In this document: in pieces, positions 22,634 to 33,872 of the stretch
Layout: each line of letters opens with the position of its first letter
How positions within the stretch are numbered: the stretch's first letter is position 1
Source: Gigaspora margarita
Lineage: Eukaryota > Glomeromycota > Glomeromycetes > Diversisporales > Gigasporaceae
Reading direction: 5' to 3'
NCBI GenBank assembly: GCA_009809945.1
Contig: WTPW01002412.1
Coordinates: forward strand, 1-64,000
DNA: 64,000 nt
The notes under the pieces: model-generated
Database searches by the model: none
What the model saw: only the letters and a program-made list of their open reading frames with translations
Told to the model about the DNA's origin: nothing
Translations under genes and position numbers: made by a program

Positions 22634-23100
22634 GCATTAGTCTCCGTGGAATATATTAGATATTTAATGTCAGTTTCGATATCATCAATCCATTAAATAT
22701 CTATTACATATCCAACAATATTTTTTTTTGATGGGCTTGCTACCTACATATCATCAATATGGTTTTTACAATAAATCTCTTGAGACCTCCAAGATCCTAT
22801 TAAAGCTTACATTATTTTTGAAAATATTCACAGTAACTGGGACAACCCAAAAGGAAGAACCGTATAATAGAACTCTTTCTCCTACCCTAAATCCTAAAAA
22901 CTATTGAGTTCAGTCACCATTAACATATGATAATAACTATCTTTTAAATTATCCTTAACAGGCCCCAAAGTCTTTGAAACAGAATAACTTTACTGAAAAA
23001 ACTTGATTTAATCTCCTTAAATTTATTATTAAATAAAATTGTTTAAACTAGCCTTTGATATTGAAAAATAGTATTACTACTAATAAAAAGTCTGGCCTTT
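22634..23100 (-). pseudogene. DIRS reverse transcriptase domain, broken
   Basis: Recognisable palm and fingers motifs in one frame: LKDNLKDSYYHM (first catalytic Asp region), FYYTVLPFGLSQLL, IFSKIM, and HIDDM as the active-site box (usual YxDD, about 22750), then SPSKKNIVGYVIDI. At least five stops interrupt it (for example after NSF, DLG, QLL, DDM, VIDI), mostly at Trp/Arg positions. It continues on the far side of the 20698-22625 insertion. Confidence 0.8.
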
Positions 23101-23499
23101 TCTTTCTTATATAAATTAACCTTATTGCTTTTAGATCCTGTAATCTCTCTAATTCCTGTTCTAGCTAGTTCAATTTGTTCTTTAAAAATTGTGATTGTTT
23201 CAGAACCCTTAATAGTATCAACTACTTTATACCTTCTGAAAACAGGAGTACCTTGTTTTCTAGCTATGATATTATTAACGTTGCAGGTTTTAAAACTTTC
23301 TTCAATACCTTACTGATCTTTTTAAATGAATTTGGCTACTACCTTTTGCTTCTTTTGACTTAGCTCTTCTCAAGCATAGTCAAGCTCGCTGTCTGTCTGG
23401 ATCTGATCTCCAAAAGGCTGGCCTGATTTCTTTTACAGGCAGTTCTAAGCTATATAACTACTTTTCTTACAAATAAAACACACAATATTGGATTTCTAT

Positions 23500-24630
23500 T
23501 TTGTCTTATTGGTCTAGTTGGGACATACAATCTAGAACCTCTTTGAAAAGTTCAGGATTAACTCCATAGGCTTCTTTAGCTTCTGTGCTAGTACTAATAG
23601 AAATTTGAGTTCGGTATAGAACTACCATATACAGGTGATCCTATAGAAGCAAAACTGGGCTAAACAGACTATTAAAAATATTGTTGACCTGAAGCATATT
23701 AAAAAAGAGTAGTACTAAAAATACAAGTTTATTATCAACCTTGAAATGTTTGCTTTTTGCTAGTTGCTTGGCACTTGCTAATCTTTCTTGAAAATAAGCT
23801 TTTATGAGGTCTTTATTAAAAGGATCTCTTATTTCAGCTACTACATTTCAACTCTTCTTGTTTGCTACTTTGAGCATAAATGCTCTTGTAGCTACTATAT
23901 CCTAAACCTTGCCTATTAATTCTCAATCCTTATTAATTATTACAACATCTACAAATTTTTCTATTTTACACCATTTATCATACTCGAATTGATCTCTGGT
24001 CTTGTAATTTTTCTTTTAGCCAATATTTACTTTTTTTCTCTATTCTGCAATATCTGAACACTTTATTTTATCTCACTCATGATCTTTTCTAAAATCATTT
24101 GTATTAATTTTTCTAAAAACCTTTTTAAAACTATATAATGCACATCAGAGAACCCCGAAATATACATAGATGGATCAGGTATTAGTTTGCTTATTTTTGG
24201 GTATTTTATATAGATCTTTTTTATTGTTAGTAATTTTTTGCTTATTTTTAAGATTTTTTCTACAGATATTTTCATTTTTAGTAATTTTATAATTAATTTG
24301 ACCTATCTATGTATATTTTAGGGTCCTGCATTAGATATAACCTACTTTGTAGTTTTTTACTTCCTTCACCTAGATTTGCACTTCTTTGAAAAATACTATT
24401 TAACATTATGCTAGCCAAGCCAGCATCACTTTCTTTAACCCAAGTACCAAAACTTTATAAATTCTCTTTGCTCTACTTTTTTCTTTAGTTTTACTTACAA
24501 CTCTTCTAACCAATCTCTTAATCAAATCCTTTTTACACTTTGTTTTAGCAAGACCCTTGCCACTATACAATAATTTTAAAGTCTCTACAGATAAGTAGTT
24601 TAGTATATTGTTGTTATAGGACACGAACAC
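23500..24630 (-). pseudogene. DIRS ORF1 (gag-like) relic
   Basis: It begins near 24630 with a frame containing LSVETLKLLYSGKGLAKTKC then KKDLIKRL, which has the look of a SAP-type helix-helix motif (weak). After a MITE it continues as DQFEYDKWCKIEKFVDVV, ELIGKV, DIVATRAFMLKVANKKS, NVVAEIRDPFNKDLIKAY and FQERLASAKQLAKSKHFKVD. Three stops lie within about 120 codons, each where Trp or Gln is plausible. It sits upstream of the reverse transcriptase, as ORF1 does in DIRS-type elements. The function is inferred from position. Confidence 0.55.
24149..24327. mobile_element. 179-bp MITE of the AGRACCC family
   Basis: Starts AGAACCCCGAAATATACATA and ends TATATTTTAGGGTCCT. Its interior (TATTAGTTTGCTTATTTTT, TTTTTAGTAATTTTATAATT) matches 19855-20023 and 26839-26969/36192-36247. 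The target duplication is not clear. Confidence 0.75.
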
Positions 24631-25319
24631 AGATAGTGGACAGTCTGGAATAGGATATCCGGAACATGTTCACCCAGAATTTTTTTTGTCTCAGACATTT
24701 GGCTAATTAATATATGATCATTAACCAATAAAATTCTTTGTATCTTTTACATAACCCAAACCAAGAATCTGTATAATTCTGCAATTTGATTGGTTTTATT
24801 CAGTGGACATGTTCCAGACATAGTAGGAACAAAGTTAAAAATCAGTAGAACATTGTCTGTATACAATATTATGCTAGAACATTATTGCAGACATGTTCTG
24901 AACATCCTGTTCTGGACTATTTGTATTACTGTAAAATTGGCAAGACAATGTCTATATACAATACTGGTCTAGTGTACTTCTTAGACCTTGGTATAGTAAC
25001 ATTTCTGAACTGTAAGAGTACTGCCATTTATTATCTAATATCCATTTACTATATAGGCTTACTCTATCCCTAGATAATATATTTAGCTAAATTTGATTAG
25101 CTATAATTTTTTATATAAGGTAAGGTTTTGCTTAACCTCCCTATTCCCTAAAATATTGTCTAATAAATATTAGTGCTCTAACTGATATTGTTTTCCAAAA
25201 GTAAAATAACTGACAAAACCTTTTGTATATCATTTTTATCTTTTACTATAACTATATTTTTAACTATTATTTTAATCTTATTCAAATTTATTTTGTTCTT
25301 TTTAGACTACATGACTTAT
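24630..25319. other. 5' leader region of the DIRS relic, no gene
   Basis: Contains repeated GAACATGT/ACATGTTC and AGACAATGTCTATATACAAT-like words at about 24640-24980. No gene was recognised. Confidence 0.4.
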
Positions 25320-25590
25320 TGACAAAGCTAGACTAATATCAAGCTAACAGCAAAAACAAAAGAGCTAAAACATTTCCCATTTTAACCTTTTTTAAATAAC
25401 TACTTTTTATAATCTCATACTTAACTCAACAATCTATTATCCCTTATTTAATACATCATACATATCCAACTCTTAAATATGTCACTCTTGTTATCAAATA
25501 TTTAAAACTTACCTATCAATTACCCTGTACTATGAACTCGAGTTATGTTCTTATAACAAAAAAATGCCTGTAACTTTATTTACAGTATCA
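25320..25590 (-). repeat. DIRS split direct repeat, A1 segment (uninterrupted)
   Basis: The intact copy of the segment found in two parts at 10330-10494 and 18213-18339. It gives the pre-insertion sequence for the 10495-18204 element. Confidence 0.75.
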
Positions 25591-25780
25591 ACAATTTTAT
25601 TGGCTTTGACCGATCATAAAATTTATGAAAAACAGTCAAACTATTATTATATATATTATTTTTAAAAAAAAGTTATCGATAGATAGAATTAGTGGACAGT
25701 CTATAGGCAGTAACCAGTAAAATTTGTATATAAATTAATATAAATACAAATTTTAGAGTATGGAATTAAACAGGGCTACC

Positions 25781-25968
25781 AGGATCCCAAAGAACTTTGA
25801 TACAACTTAGATCTGAGTTTGCATAATTTTAGCAGTATTTTAGCCAAATAGATGTATAAAATAGAGAAAATTTAAAAATTTAATATAAAAATGCAACATA
25901 TAATGAATTTCTATGCAAAATTTTCTTTTTTAGAATTATCTGAGTTGTATCAGAGTTCTTCGGGTCCT
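25781..25968. mobile_element. 188-bp MITE with 8-bp target duplication
   Basis: Ends AGGATCCCAAAGAACTTTGA and the inverse of TCAGAGTTCTTCGGGTCCT, flanked by the perfect repeat GGGCTACC (25773-25780, 25969-25976). Non-coding. Confidence 0.85.
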
Positions 25969-26189
25969 GGGCTACCTGGGTCTGAATCCAGCCCAAACTA
26001 CAAAATTTCTTGGTTGGGCTATATTTTTAGATCTGTAATTATAGTGAGCCAAACCTATACCAAGCCCACTAAAATACTAGGCTGGGCTTTATAAAAAAGC
26101 CCACTAACTCCATAAAACCTGCTAAAATAAGTTGTTTATGATGATAGTAGCTCATCTACAAAAAATTTTTTGGTTATGTAATTTTTTTG

Positions 26190-26480
26190 TAGCACAAACC
26201 AATTATATTTTGAGATCAGGTGTAATATAAAATTAAAACAATCAAAACAAAACAAATAAATAAAAGAATTAAAATAATAAATTAAGTAATTAGAGTTTAG
26301 ATTAGTTACTTGGTTAAAGTGCTGCTTATATTAAAATTTTGCAAGGAATTTTTTTTGTTAATGTACAGAAAATGATCATAGACAAACTTTAAAGTTATTA
26401 GTAATTTTTAATGAAAAATTATAAAAAGCATGATTTTTACCTTATACTTGATCTTGAAATTTAATTGGTTTGCACTATGA
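26190..26480. mobile_element. TIR element with AGATCAGGTGTAA ends
   Basis: The left arm GCACAAACCAATTATATTTT followed by GAGATCAGGTGTAATAT is inverted on the right (TTGATCTTGAAATTTAATTGG, then TTTGCAC). About 285 bp, non-coding. The ATCAGGTGTAAC core recurs at 1612, 2073, 5992, 6119, 20906 and 22055. Confidence 0.6.
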
Positions 26481-27301
26481 TAAATCATGTGATTAGAAAA
26501 TTTTTTGTGAGTAAGCTACGTAGGTTAGTCGCATATTATAATTAGTAGATAATTACTATATTATCGTTATCAAATTATTACTAAACAATATTACGAATTA
26601 CTATTATCATATCTTTTGTAAACCTATTTCATTTTTGGTAATTGGTTTATTCTGGCTAGAACATATATAAATAATTGTTTTATGTAATGAGAAGGGATAA
26701 CCTTAACTTTTAAAAACTTTATAATGATGCAATTAAATATTGTAACCATCAGTTGGGAAAGCAATAGTAAATATTAGTTTAATTTAGCTCTAATAATTTA
26801 CTTGGGTTTGAATTTATAACGATTGTATATAGGTTTATAGAACCCTGAAATATATATATATATATCAGGTATTAGTTTGCTTATTTTTGAAAATATTATT
26901 CAGATATTTTTTTTTTTGGTAATTTTTTGCTTATTTTTGAGTTTTTTTTGCAGATCTTTCTATTTTTAGAGGTCAGCTAAAGTGGAGCGAGTTTTGATTG
27001 TCTACATGCATGATGTCGATCATGTGAATGATTATCGATTTTGTATATCGATCATGTGCATGAATATGACCAATCACATTTCGCTAAAAACTTAATAATT
27101 TTTCGTCAATAAAAACGATAAAAAAAAAAAGGAAAAAGTGCATGAATATAACCAATCACCATTTCGCTAAAAACTTAATAATTTTCGATAGTCTTTTCGA
27201 AAAAAAAAAAAAAACGATCCAATAATTTTTTTTATATCAAAGAACTACTTGAAAAATAAATCAAATACGATTTTTATTTTTATTACTTTGTTAAATTAAT
27301 A

Positions 27302-27959
27302 TTATAATTCCATGACGATAACATATCCAACCTGAAACGTTCCACTAGCATCACCAATCTTTGCAGATTTTTGATAATAAATAAATGCCTTACATTCATC
27401 CTTTTCAACTCCAATTTCTTTATCATAACAATATCCAACCTGAAATGTTCCACTAGTGTCACCTATCTCTGCAGATTTTTGATAATAAATGAATGCCTTA
27501 TGTTCATCCTTTTCAACTCCAATTTCTTCTTCATGACAGACACCAACGAAATATACTCCATAAGAATTATTCATTTTTGCAGATTTTTGGTAATAATTGA
27601 ATGCTTTGCGTTTATTCTTTTGAACCCATTTACCATAATGATAGCAACTCGCAAGAACAATTTGAATCGTAGAATTGGTTTGATCATCTAAGCAAAAATC
27701 GATAATATTTACTGGATTTTGCTTTTTTTTTTATTAGAAATTGTTCTAACGTTTCAAGAATAGATTTAGAATTTTTGCCTTTCAATTTTTCTTCATTATA
27801 GAGATTACAAATTTCTTTAACGATTTCATTTAGAAAACATTGTAAATGATCTTTTAAATTGTTATCTTTTAAATACAACTAGGTAATATTGTTGGTTATT
27901 TGAGAAATATCTGATGAACTGTCGATTTTTTCGAATATATTGTTGTAATTTGACATTTT
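27302..27959 (-). pseudogene. Sel1-repeat gene copy in the left TIR, broken
   Basis: From ATG at 27956 the frame reads MSNYNNIFEKIDSSSDISQI then TNNIT, a TAG stop where the right-arm copy has CAG, and LYLKDNNLKDHLQCFLNEIV. A poly-A length change shifts the frame near 27725. The C-terminal part then reads DFCLDDQTNSTIQIVLAS, with Sel1-like units VCHEEEIGVEKDEHKAFIYY, QKSAEIGDTSGTFQVGYCYD and a third. Sel1 repeats are helical protein-binding modules, usually the tail of kinase proteins in these fungi. The kinase part is absent. Confidence 0.85.
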
Positions 27960-28402
27960 GATGCAAGAAAAGAATAGAGTTTAAAATGTAAGTTATGTAT
28001 TACATTGCGCAATGTACTGTACGTACATACAATTTATATACTTTTTAGAGATCAGAGCGAATCTATGCAGAAGGTAATACAACATCGATAATGTGAATAG
28101 TCTGCAAATCTTTGTTTATCTACCGGTAGGTACTGCACTTTTTTTTTTATCGAAAAAAAAGTATCAGATTTGTCTTTTTTTTTTTTGTATATTTTTTTTA
28201 ACAACAAAAGTAAAAAATATATATATATGTATATGGTAAAAAATAACTGAAAAAACAAGTCAAAAGAAAACAGGTTTACTTCAGTTTTTTTTTAATACAA
28301 GTAAAAAAAAAAATTTAATAACAAAGGACCTCAAGAAAGCAAACGAAAAGAAAGCAGGTTGCTTACCTTTTTTTTTTTTGAAAGGATTTTTTTTTAATAA
28401 TT

Positions 28403-30219
28403 ATGAACAAAGAGAATGAAATTAACACCTCAAATAATAGTAATAATACTATTAATGAGATATGCTCTTTTTTTTTTAACGTAACGAATTCTTTTGAAGT
28501 ACCGGATAAAGAGTTCAATAACAACTTGTGGCCTTTGGTCACAAATATATGGACTCAATTCAGTTTGAATAAACTTCAAAATGGTGATTATTGGAAAATT
28601 TATGTTTGCCGTTTGATGAAACATCAAGACTCAAGTACACGTCAAGAAGGTGTTCCAGATGATAAGCAAAGGAAAACTGAGGTTCGACCGGCTGGTGCTT
28701 GTGAAGCAAAAATTAAAGTAACATGGTCCGCTTCCACCAGAATAGTCCTGGTTGAACGATACAAGGATTCACCAGATCATACACATATATTAGACGAAAG
28801 TGATATGCTTAAGTGTTCGAGTACTATTCGGACTTTAGTTACAAGCAAGGCAGTTAAGAATTATAAACTCGCGGCAATTACTAGCGCAGTCAAAGAATAT
28901 GAGAAAAATGTACTAGGCAATAGTATTGAATATTTAAAGCGAAAAGAGGTGTAAATTTTAAATATAAAATTCAAGGACCTATGAACGTTTATTTGATACG
29001 TAATGCAAGCTTAAGGGTGGACATATCTGAGACTTTGTCGTACCTAGAAGGTCAAGGATATTATGCCGAATATTATTATGTTTCTCAAAGATTAGAAGGA
29101 GGAAAGGTAAAACATACGAAGGGTGTAGTTTTTATAAATCCTAGACAAATAGAAAAGCTTCAACGCCACGGCTGGCTTATATTAATGGACTCTACCTATA
29201 AAACGAATAAACATGACTGGAAGCTTTTCACATTATACATTCGTGACAATCATGGATGTTGGGAAAGTGGATCTCATTTTTTTGTATGTACTAAGGATAG
29301 CTTAACTATCGCAAAAGCACTACAATTAATCTGAAGTAAATGTCGCCGTTGGACCCCCTGACATATTTTAATTGACCAAAGCAGTACCAAGGTTAATAGT
29401 ATAAAGCAAGCCTTTCCTGGTAGTAGCGCAGGTAAACAAAGGTGTAACATTTTGTTTTGCATCGTTTATTTGTTGCATACATAGATTTCAAGAATCTATG
29501 AAGATGAAACTCGAAAAGTTATGGTCGTGGCTATGAATAAGAACACAAAAATAGGATGTGAACAACTTATTCAGGAGGCTATTAAAACTTGTCCGGTCCC
29601 TGCTGTTCGAAACTACATTCAACGAAACTATGCAAAAAATACTCAACAGTAGGCCCTTTGGGCACGACGGCATTCACCACTCTTACTTCAGGTCACATCC
29701 ACCAATGCATTGGAGTCTTTTCACAGTGAGTTAAAAAGGACAATGTCTCACTTGCATGGGCTGATTGGTGCAGCTCATAAGGTTGTTGCTCTTAATCTTA
29801 AAAAAAAAATCGATGCCAAAGCTGTCGCTTTTGATTTTTGTTCAAAAAAATTATCAGTTTATGGAATTGATGACAAAATCGTTGAAGAAATTTGTAAATT
29901 CCCTTATCCCATGCAACTAATGCTTGTAAAGGAGGCTTGTGCAGTAACTAATAGATTAGCAAAGGATAAAGGTGCACCAGGGCTTACTTCGTTGAATTGT
30001 TACTGCACGTTCCATATTAGATATCTTTTGCCATGCAAACATATATTTCACGAGCACACCTATGGTACTAACCAATTATTAACCGCTGAAGCCTGGAAAA
30101 TGTTTCAAGAAACATTTGAAGAGAGTGGTTTTGAAGTGTACAAACATCATGAATTAGTAACTGTGGAGATATTAGGACAAAGTAAGAAAAAAAAGCAGAA
30201 AATAGATGACATGCCGTGA
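28403..30219 (+). pseudogene. MULE transposase with SWIM zinc finger, broken
   Basis: The N-terminal part (28403-28951) ends at a frameshift caused by an extra GT (AAAGAGGTGTAAAT). From 28957 one frame continues to 30219 with only four stops: 29332, 29359, 29482 and 29650. Comparison with the motif pattern suggests Trp, Arg, Trp, Trp, each one transition away. Features: LILMDSTYKTN (catalytic Asp region of MULE transposases), HILIDQSSTKVNSIKQAFPG, VTSTNALESFHSELKR, and a SWIM zinc finger CYCTFHIRYLLPCKHIF (CxCxnCxH, about 29998-30050). A K/Q-rich tail ends in MP. It is the autonomous core of the surrounding element, now inactive. Confidence 0.9.
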
Positions 30220-30498
30220 ATGAGCTAACTGAAAGAATGCGTGAGAAATATTGGAGTGTTGAAGAAAGAGATAGTGCTGAGGAAGCAGAGGCTTTTGTTG
30301 CTAGGCTAGAGGGTTCTCTGAATCTGATCCTTTCGATTTATACTACATAAAAAAAAAAAAGGGTTGTAAGGTAAGGTTTAGTCCATTCTGTTCAACGAAT
30401 CTGGTTTTTAACAATTAATTTTTAATCCGTAAACTCATAATCATATCACTAGGTTCAAGTTTGTATTCTTTAATTGTTGAAAATTTTCCTTAATAATA
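30220..30498. other. 3' region of the transposase relic
   Basis: A further frame, ERMREKYWSVEERDSAEEAE, continues in a shifted register just after the stop, so the gene may once have been slightly longer. Then comes AT-rich sequence up to the nested element. Confidence 0.4.
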
Positions 30499-30576
30499 AG
30501 ATGGATATGGGTATTATGGCGCACTACCAATTATGGCGCACTACTGATATCTTATGATCTACAAATCAGAATTCTA

Positions 30577-30634
30577 TGATTTTGGTACCAATTGATTCGT
30601 CTCAGTGAGACGAATTGATTGGTACCAAAATCGT
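30577..30634. repeat. GGTACC palindrome (representative of a ten-copy family)
   Basis: A hairpin with arms GGTACCAATTGATTCGTCTC / GAGACGAATTGATTGGTACC around a 4-base loop. Relatives: 13161-13218, 13339-13393, 30762-30816, 33081-33138, 33276-33331, 36896-36951, 37421-37474, 37606-37664, 37906-37955, and one split by the hAT at 11646-12995. Each is flanked by words like GATCACTAGATCA or ATCTTATGATCT. Confidence 0.85.
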
Positions 30635-31239
30635 AAAATTCTGACTGATGAATCACAAGATATTACCATTAAAGTAATATTTAAAGTAAATATGGGTATT
30701 ATGGCGATAAAAGTATTGCAGTGTAAAGCAATATCTTGTGAACCATCAATCAGAATCGTGTGATTTTGGTACCATTCGACTCATCTCATCGAGATGAATC
30801 GAATGGTACCAATATCATGTAATTCTGATCGATACTTCTTAAGATATTATAATTTAACTAAAATAAGCTGCGCAAAACAAATTTTAAAATTAACATAAAA
30901 TAATGAATAACTCTTGGTAGAACAGTCCGTTTTCGATACTTTTACTACCAAAATGTCCGCCTTGAAGAGGTGATTCCAACAAGCCCAAACTCGCTAAAAT
31001 CCAATTACAGGATCATGGGATCATTAAGGTTTTATTGTTGTTTTGATGAAAATATATAAGTTTAACATCAGTGAATTATATATACGTAATCTTACGTAAG
31101 ATATTACAGCCCATAATATTACGAAAATTTTATGATTGATGTAGTGTATTACGTAATATATTACGTTAGATTATGGTAATATTACGGTTATTATTTTGAA
31201 ATATTTCGAAATATACCAAATAAAAAAAATGCAAATTAC

Positions 31240-32780
31240 CTCCCCTTACAGGGGTCGCGTACTCATGCAAATCAATAAACTAATGCGTGCAGGAGGTAAT
31301 ATTTTGATATTTTCGCATTGTTTCGCAATATTTTGAATCTTTTCACATTGTTTCGCAATATTTGACAAATTTTCGCAAATTTTTAAAAAATAAATAAACG
31401 ATATACATATTCACATAATCATGCTTTTTTACAGGTTTTCGCTTTATTTCGCAAGGTTTCGCAATTTATTATAAAATTTTACATTTTTTTATTTATTATT
31501 ATTTTTTTATTTATTATTATTATATATTATACATATTATATTATATTATATTTTAATTATTATACATTTTTTACAGTATTATTTTTACATTATTATATAT
31601 TATTTTAAATACTTTCGCACTTCTTTGCATCTAATTCTATCACTATATACAAAAAACTAGCCCTATACACTTATTTTCGCTCACCCACAGTTAGCTATTA
31701 TCTTTGCTTCTTTGTTTTCAATTGTCTTCACTTTGACTATTTCTTTTGTTTTGGCTATAAACTTCGTTTCGCACTCTTTTTCTAAAAACTTCAAAATAAA
31801 AAACATTTCTTAGAAGTGTTGGTTCTTGCAAATTGCCGAGAAAAGTCGCAAAGTTTCGAAGAAGTTAGGAATAAATAAACTAAAATAAAATTAAAAAAAT
31901 AAGTAAAAAAAAAAACAAAAAAAACAAAAAGTGTAAGCAAACTAATAAAAAAAATAAACAAAGCTCCAAATCTTCGTAAAAGTTCGCATTCTTGTAAATT
32001 CAAAAATTGCGAAAGCCGTGTTAATGTTCTTGCAAAATGCCAAAAAAGACGCGAAGTACCGGAAAAGTCTGAGTTATTTTTCTTGCAAAGTGCCAGAAAG
32101 TAAGGGTTCTGTTCTCGCAAAGTGCCGAAATATAATAAATTAATAAAAAAAATTTTAAAATAAAACAAAAAAAACAAAAACAAAAAACACAAAACGAAAA
32201 AATAAATGACACGAAACCTTGCAAAAACTTGCACAAACTTGCAAAACCTTGCGAAAACTTGCGAAAACTTGCGCCTAACTAAATCATTTCTCTAAAGAAG
32301 CGTTTTTGGCATTCTTGAATGTGTCGGAAGTCTGCGTAGACATGCGCAAGGTTTCAAAATGTTGTATGTCTTCTTGCAAAGGTGTCTTGTAAAAGTGCCG
32401 AAATAAAAAATAAATTAAAAAAATTAAAAATAAAAATGAAACCAAAAAAACGAAACAAAAAAAATGAAACAAAATAAAAACAAAAAAGCGAAAAAAAAGA
32501 AGATCTAATTATAAACAAAAGATCTAATCTGATCTTGTAGTACAGAATTTGAATATCATCGAACTATTTCGAACTATTTCAAAAAATCAGTCTAATGCGT
32601 GATCCAGGTTACAGACCTACTAATCCTGATCCAGCTTGGTTTCCTAGTCCTAAATTATTTTGAAAGGGATCGAAATATTTCGTTAACCTATTTCGAAATA
32701 TTTCAAAATTACTTTCATAATATTTCGAAAATTTGATAATTCGAAATATTTTGAAATATATTACGTAATATTTGCTTATA
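31240..32780. repeat. CTTGCAAAGTGCC-rich repeat (copy 1)
   Basis: An AT-rich block with repeated CTTGCAAAATGCC, CAAAGTGCCGAAA and TTTCGCAA words. It matches 40860-44430 in inverse orientation once the 41573-43486 element there is removed: shared ATTATAAACAAAAGATCTAA, TACAGAATTTGAA, and ATACATATTCACATAATCAT against its inverse at 44210. ORFs here are low-complexity Phe/Leu runs and not genes. Confidence 0.65.
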
Positions 32781-33872
32781 TTACAGTTCGTAAGATCTTA
32801 TGTAAGATTATGCTATTATAAATTTGCTAATGAACTAATTAAATTTTCATCAAAAACAATACAAAAACCTTAGCGATCCCATGATCCCGTGATTGGATTT
32901 TAGCGAGCTTGGGCTTGTTGGAATCGCCTCTTCAAGGCAGACATTTTGGTGGTAAAATTATCAAAAATGGACAGTCCTACCAAGAGTTATTCATTATTTT
33001 ATATTAATTTTAAAATTTGCTTTGCGCAGCTTATTTTGGTTAAATTATGATATATCGAGAAATATTAGCCAAAATCACATGATTGTGGTACCATTCAATT
33101 CGTCTCAATGAGATGAATCGAATAGTATCAAAATCATTCGATTCTGATCAATAGATCTCAATAGATCATGAAAAATAGTATGTGCGCCATAATTGGTACC
33201 TGTATTATAATTTATTATTTTACCTTGTATTTTTTAATTGACGATATCTTATGATCTAGTAATTAGAATTGAATAATTTTGGTACCATTCGATTCGCCTT
33301 GATGTGACAAATCCAATGGTACCAAAATCATTTAATTCTGATTGATACATCATCTATTATTAGCCAAACTACTTAACTGCGCCATAATACTCATATCCAC
33401 CTTATAGTGGCTTCTTCGGGAAAAATCATTGTTAATGGCGTGTTCTTGTTGGTAAACTTTGTAGGGTCCGCTACCTATGTATTCTTCTTTTTTTAAGTTA
33501 GAACCAAAAGGACCATAGAAAATATAGGCGATTTTTTGTAAAAGAAAATATTTTTTTTCTGTTAAACTTTTTGGATATTCTTTGAAATTTAGCTTAGTAG
33601 TATGCTAGTTTTTTTTTTTTTTTTTTATGATATAGATTGAAATCGAAAATACTTTTCTTGGGTCAAAATGTCAAATTACAATAATATGTTCAAAAAAATT
33701 GACAGTTCATTAGATATTTCTCAAATAACCAACAATATTACCCAGTTGTATTTAAAAGATAACAATTTAAAAAATCATTTACAATATTTTCTAAATGAAA
33801 TCGTTAAAGAAATTTGTAATCTCTATAATGAAGAAAATTGAAAGGCAAAAATTCTAAATCTATTTTTGAAAC

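Larger units (their letters stand above)
10129..25590 (-). mobile_element. decayed DIRS/Ngaro-type retroelement cut by nested insertions
   Basis: On the minus strand, from 25.6 kb down, it contains a gag-like ORF, a reverse transcriptase (LPFGLS and an IDD box), RNase H (AWLE..., FIDN) and a tyrosine recombinase (MRRPEE, YSLR). A reverse transcriptase followed by a tyrosine recombinase instead of a DDE integrase is the DIRS-type signature. The terminal segments fit a split direct repeat order: A at 25320-25590; then, after the ORFs, a B segment at 18587-18645, A again at 18339-18213 plus 10494-10330, and B again at 10176-10129. At least seven later elements sit inside. Removing each restores reading frame or repeat continuity. 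All ORFs are broken. Confidence 0.75.
30499..33402. mobile_element. 2.9-kb TA-flanked foldback element
   Basis: Ends AGATGGATATGGGTATTATG and the inverse of CATAATACTCATATCCACCT, with TA at both borders. Arms of about 600 bp (30499-31130 and 32790-33402) are inverted copies. They carry two GGTACC palindromes each and a module with CCAATTACAGGATCATGG / CCATGATCCCGTGATTGG. The family is the same as 11546-13466. The centre (31240-32780) is a separate AT-rich repeat. No transposase. Confidence 0.7.

Noticed and set aside
18207-25590. LTR retrotransposon with the direct repeats as LTRs
   Set aside because: The coding region has a tyrosine recombinase and DIRS-type RNase H rather than a DDE integrase, and the repeats fit a split arrangement.
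27371-27691. 106-codon plus-strand frame, and its mirror at 35462-35842
   Set aside because: Antisense shadows of the Sel1-repeat copies.
31791-32472. Open frames rich in Phe/Leu on the minus strand (147, 71 and 62 codons)
   Set aside because: Low-complexity translation of A-rich repeat DNA that recurs at 41-44 kb; no domain, no codon pattern.
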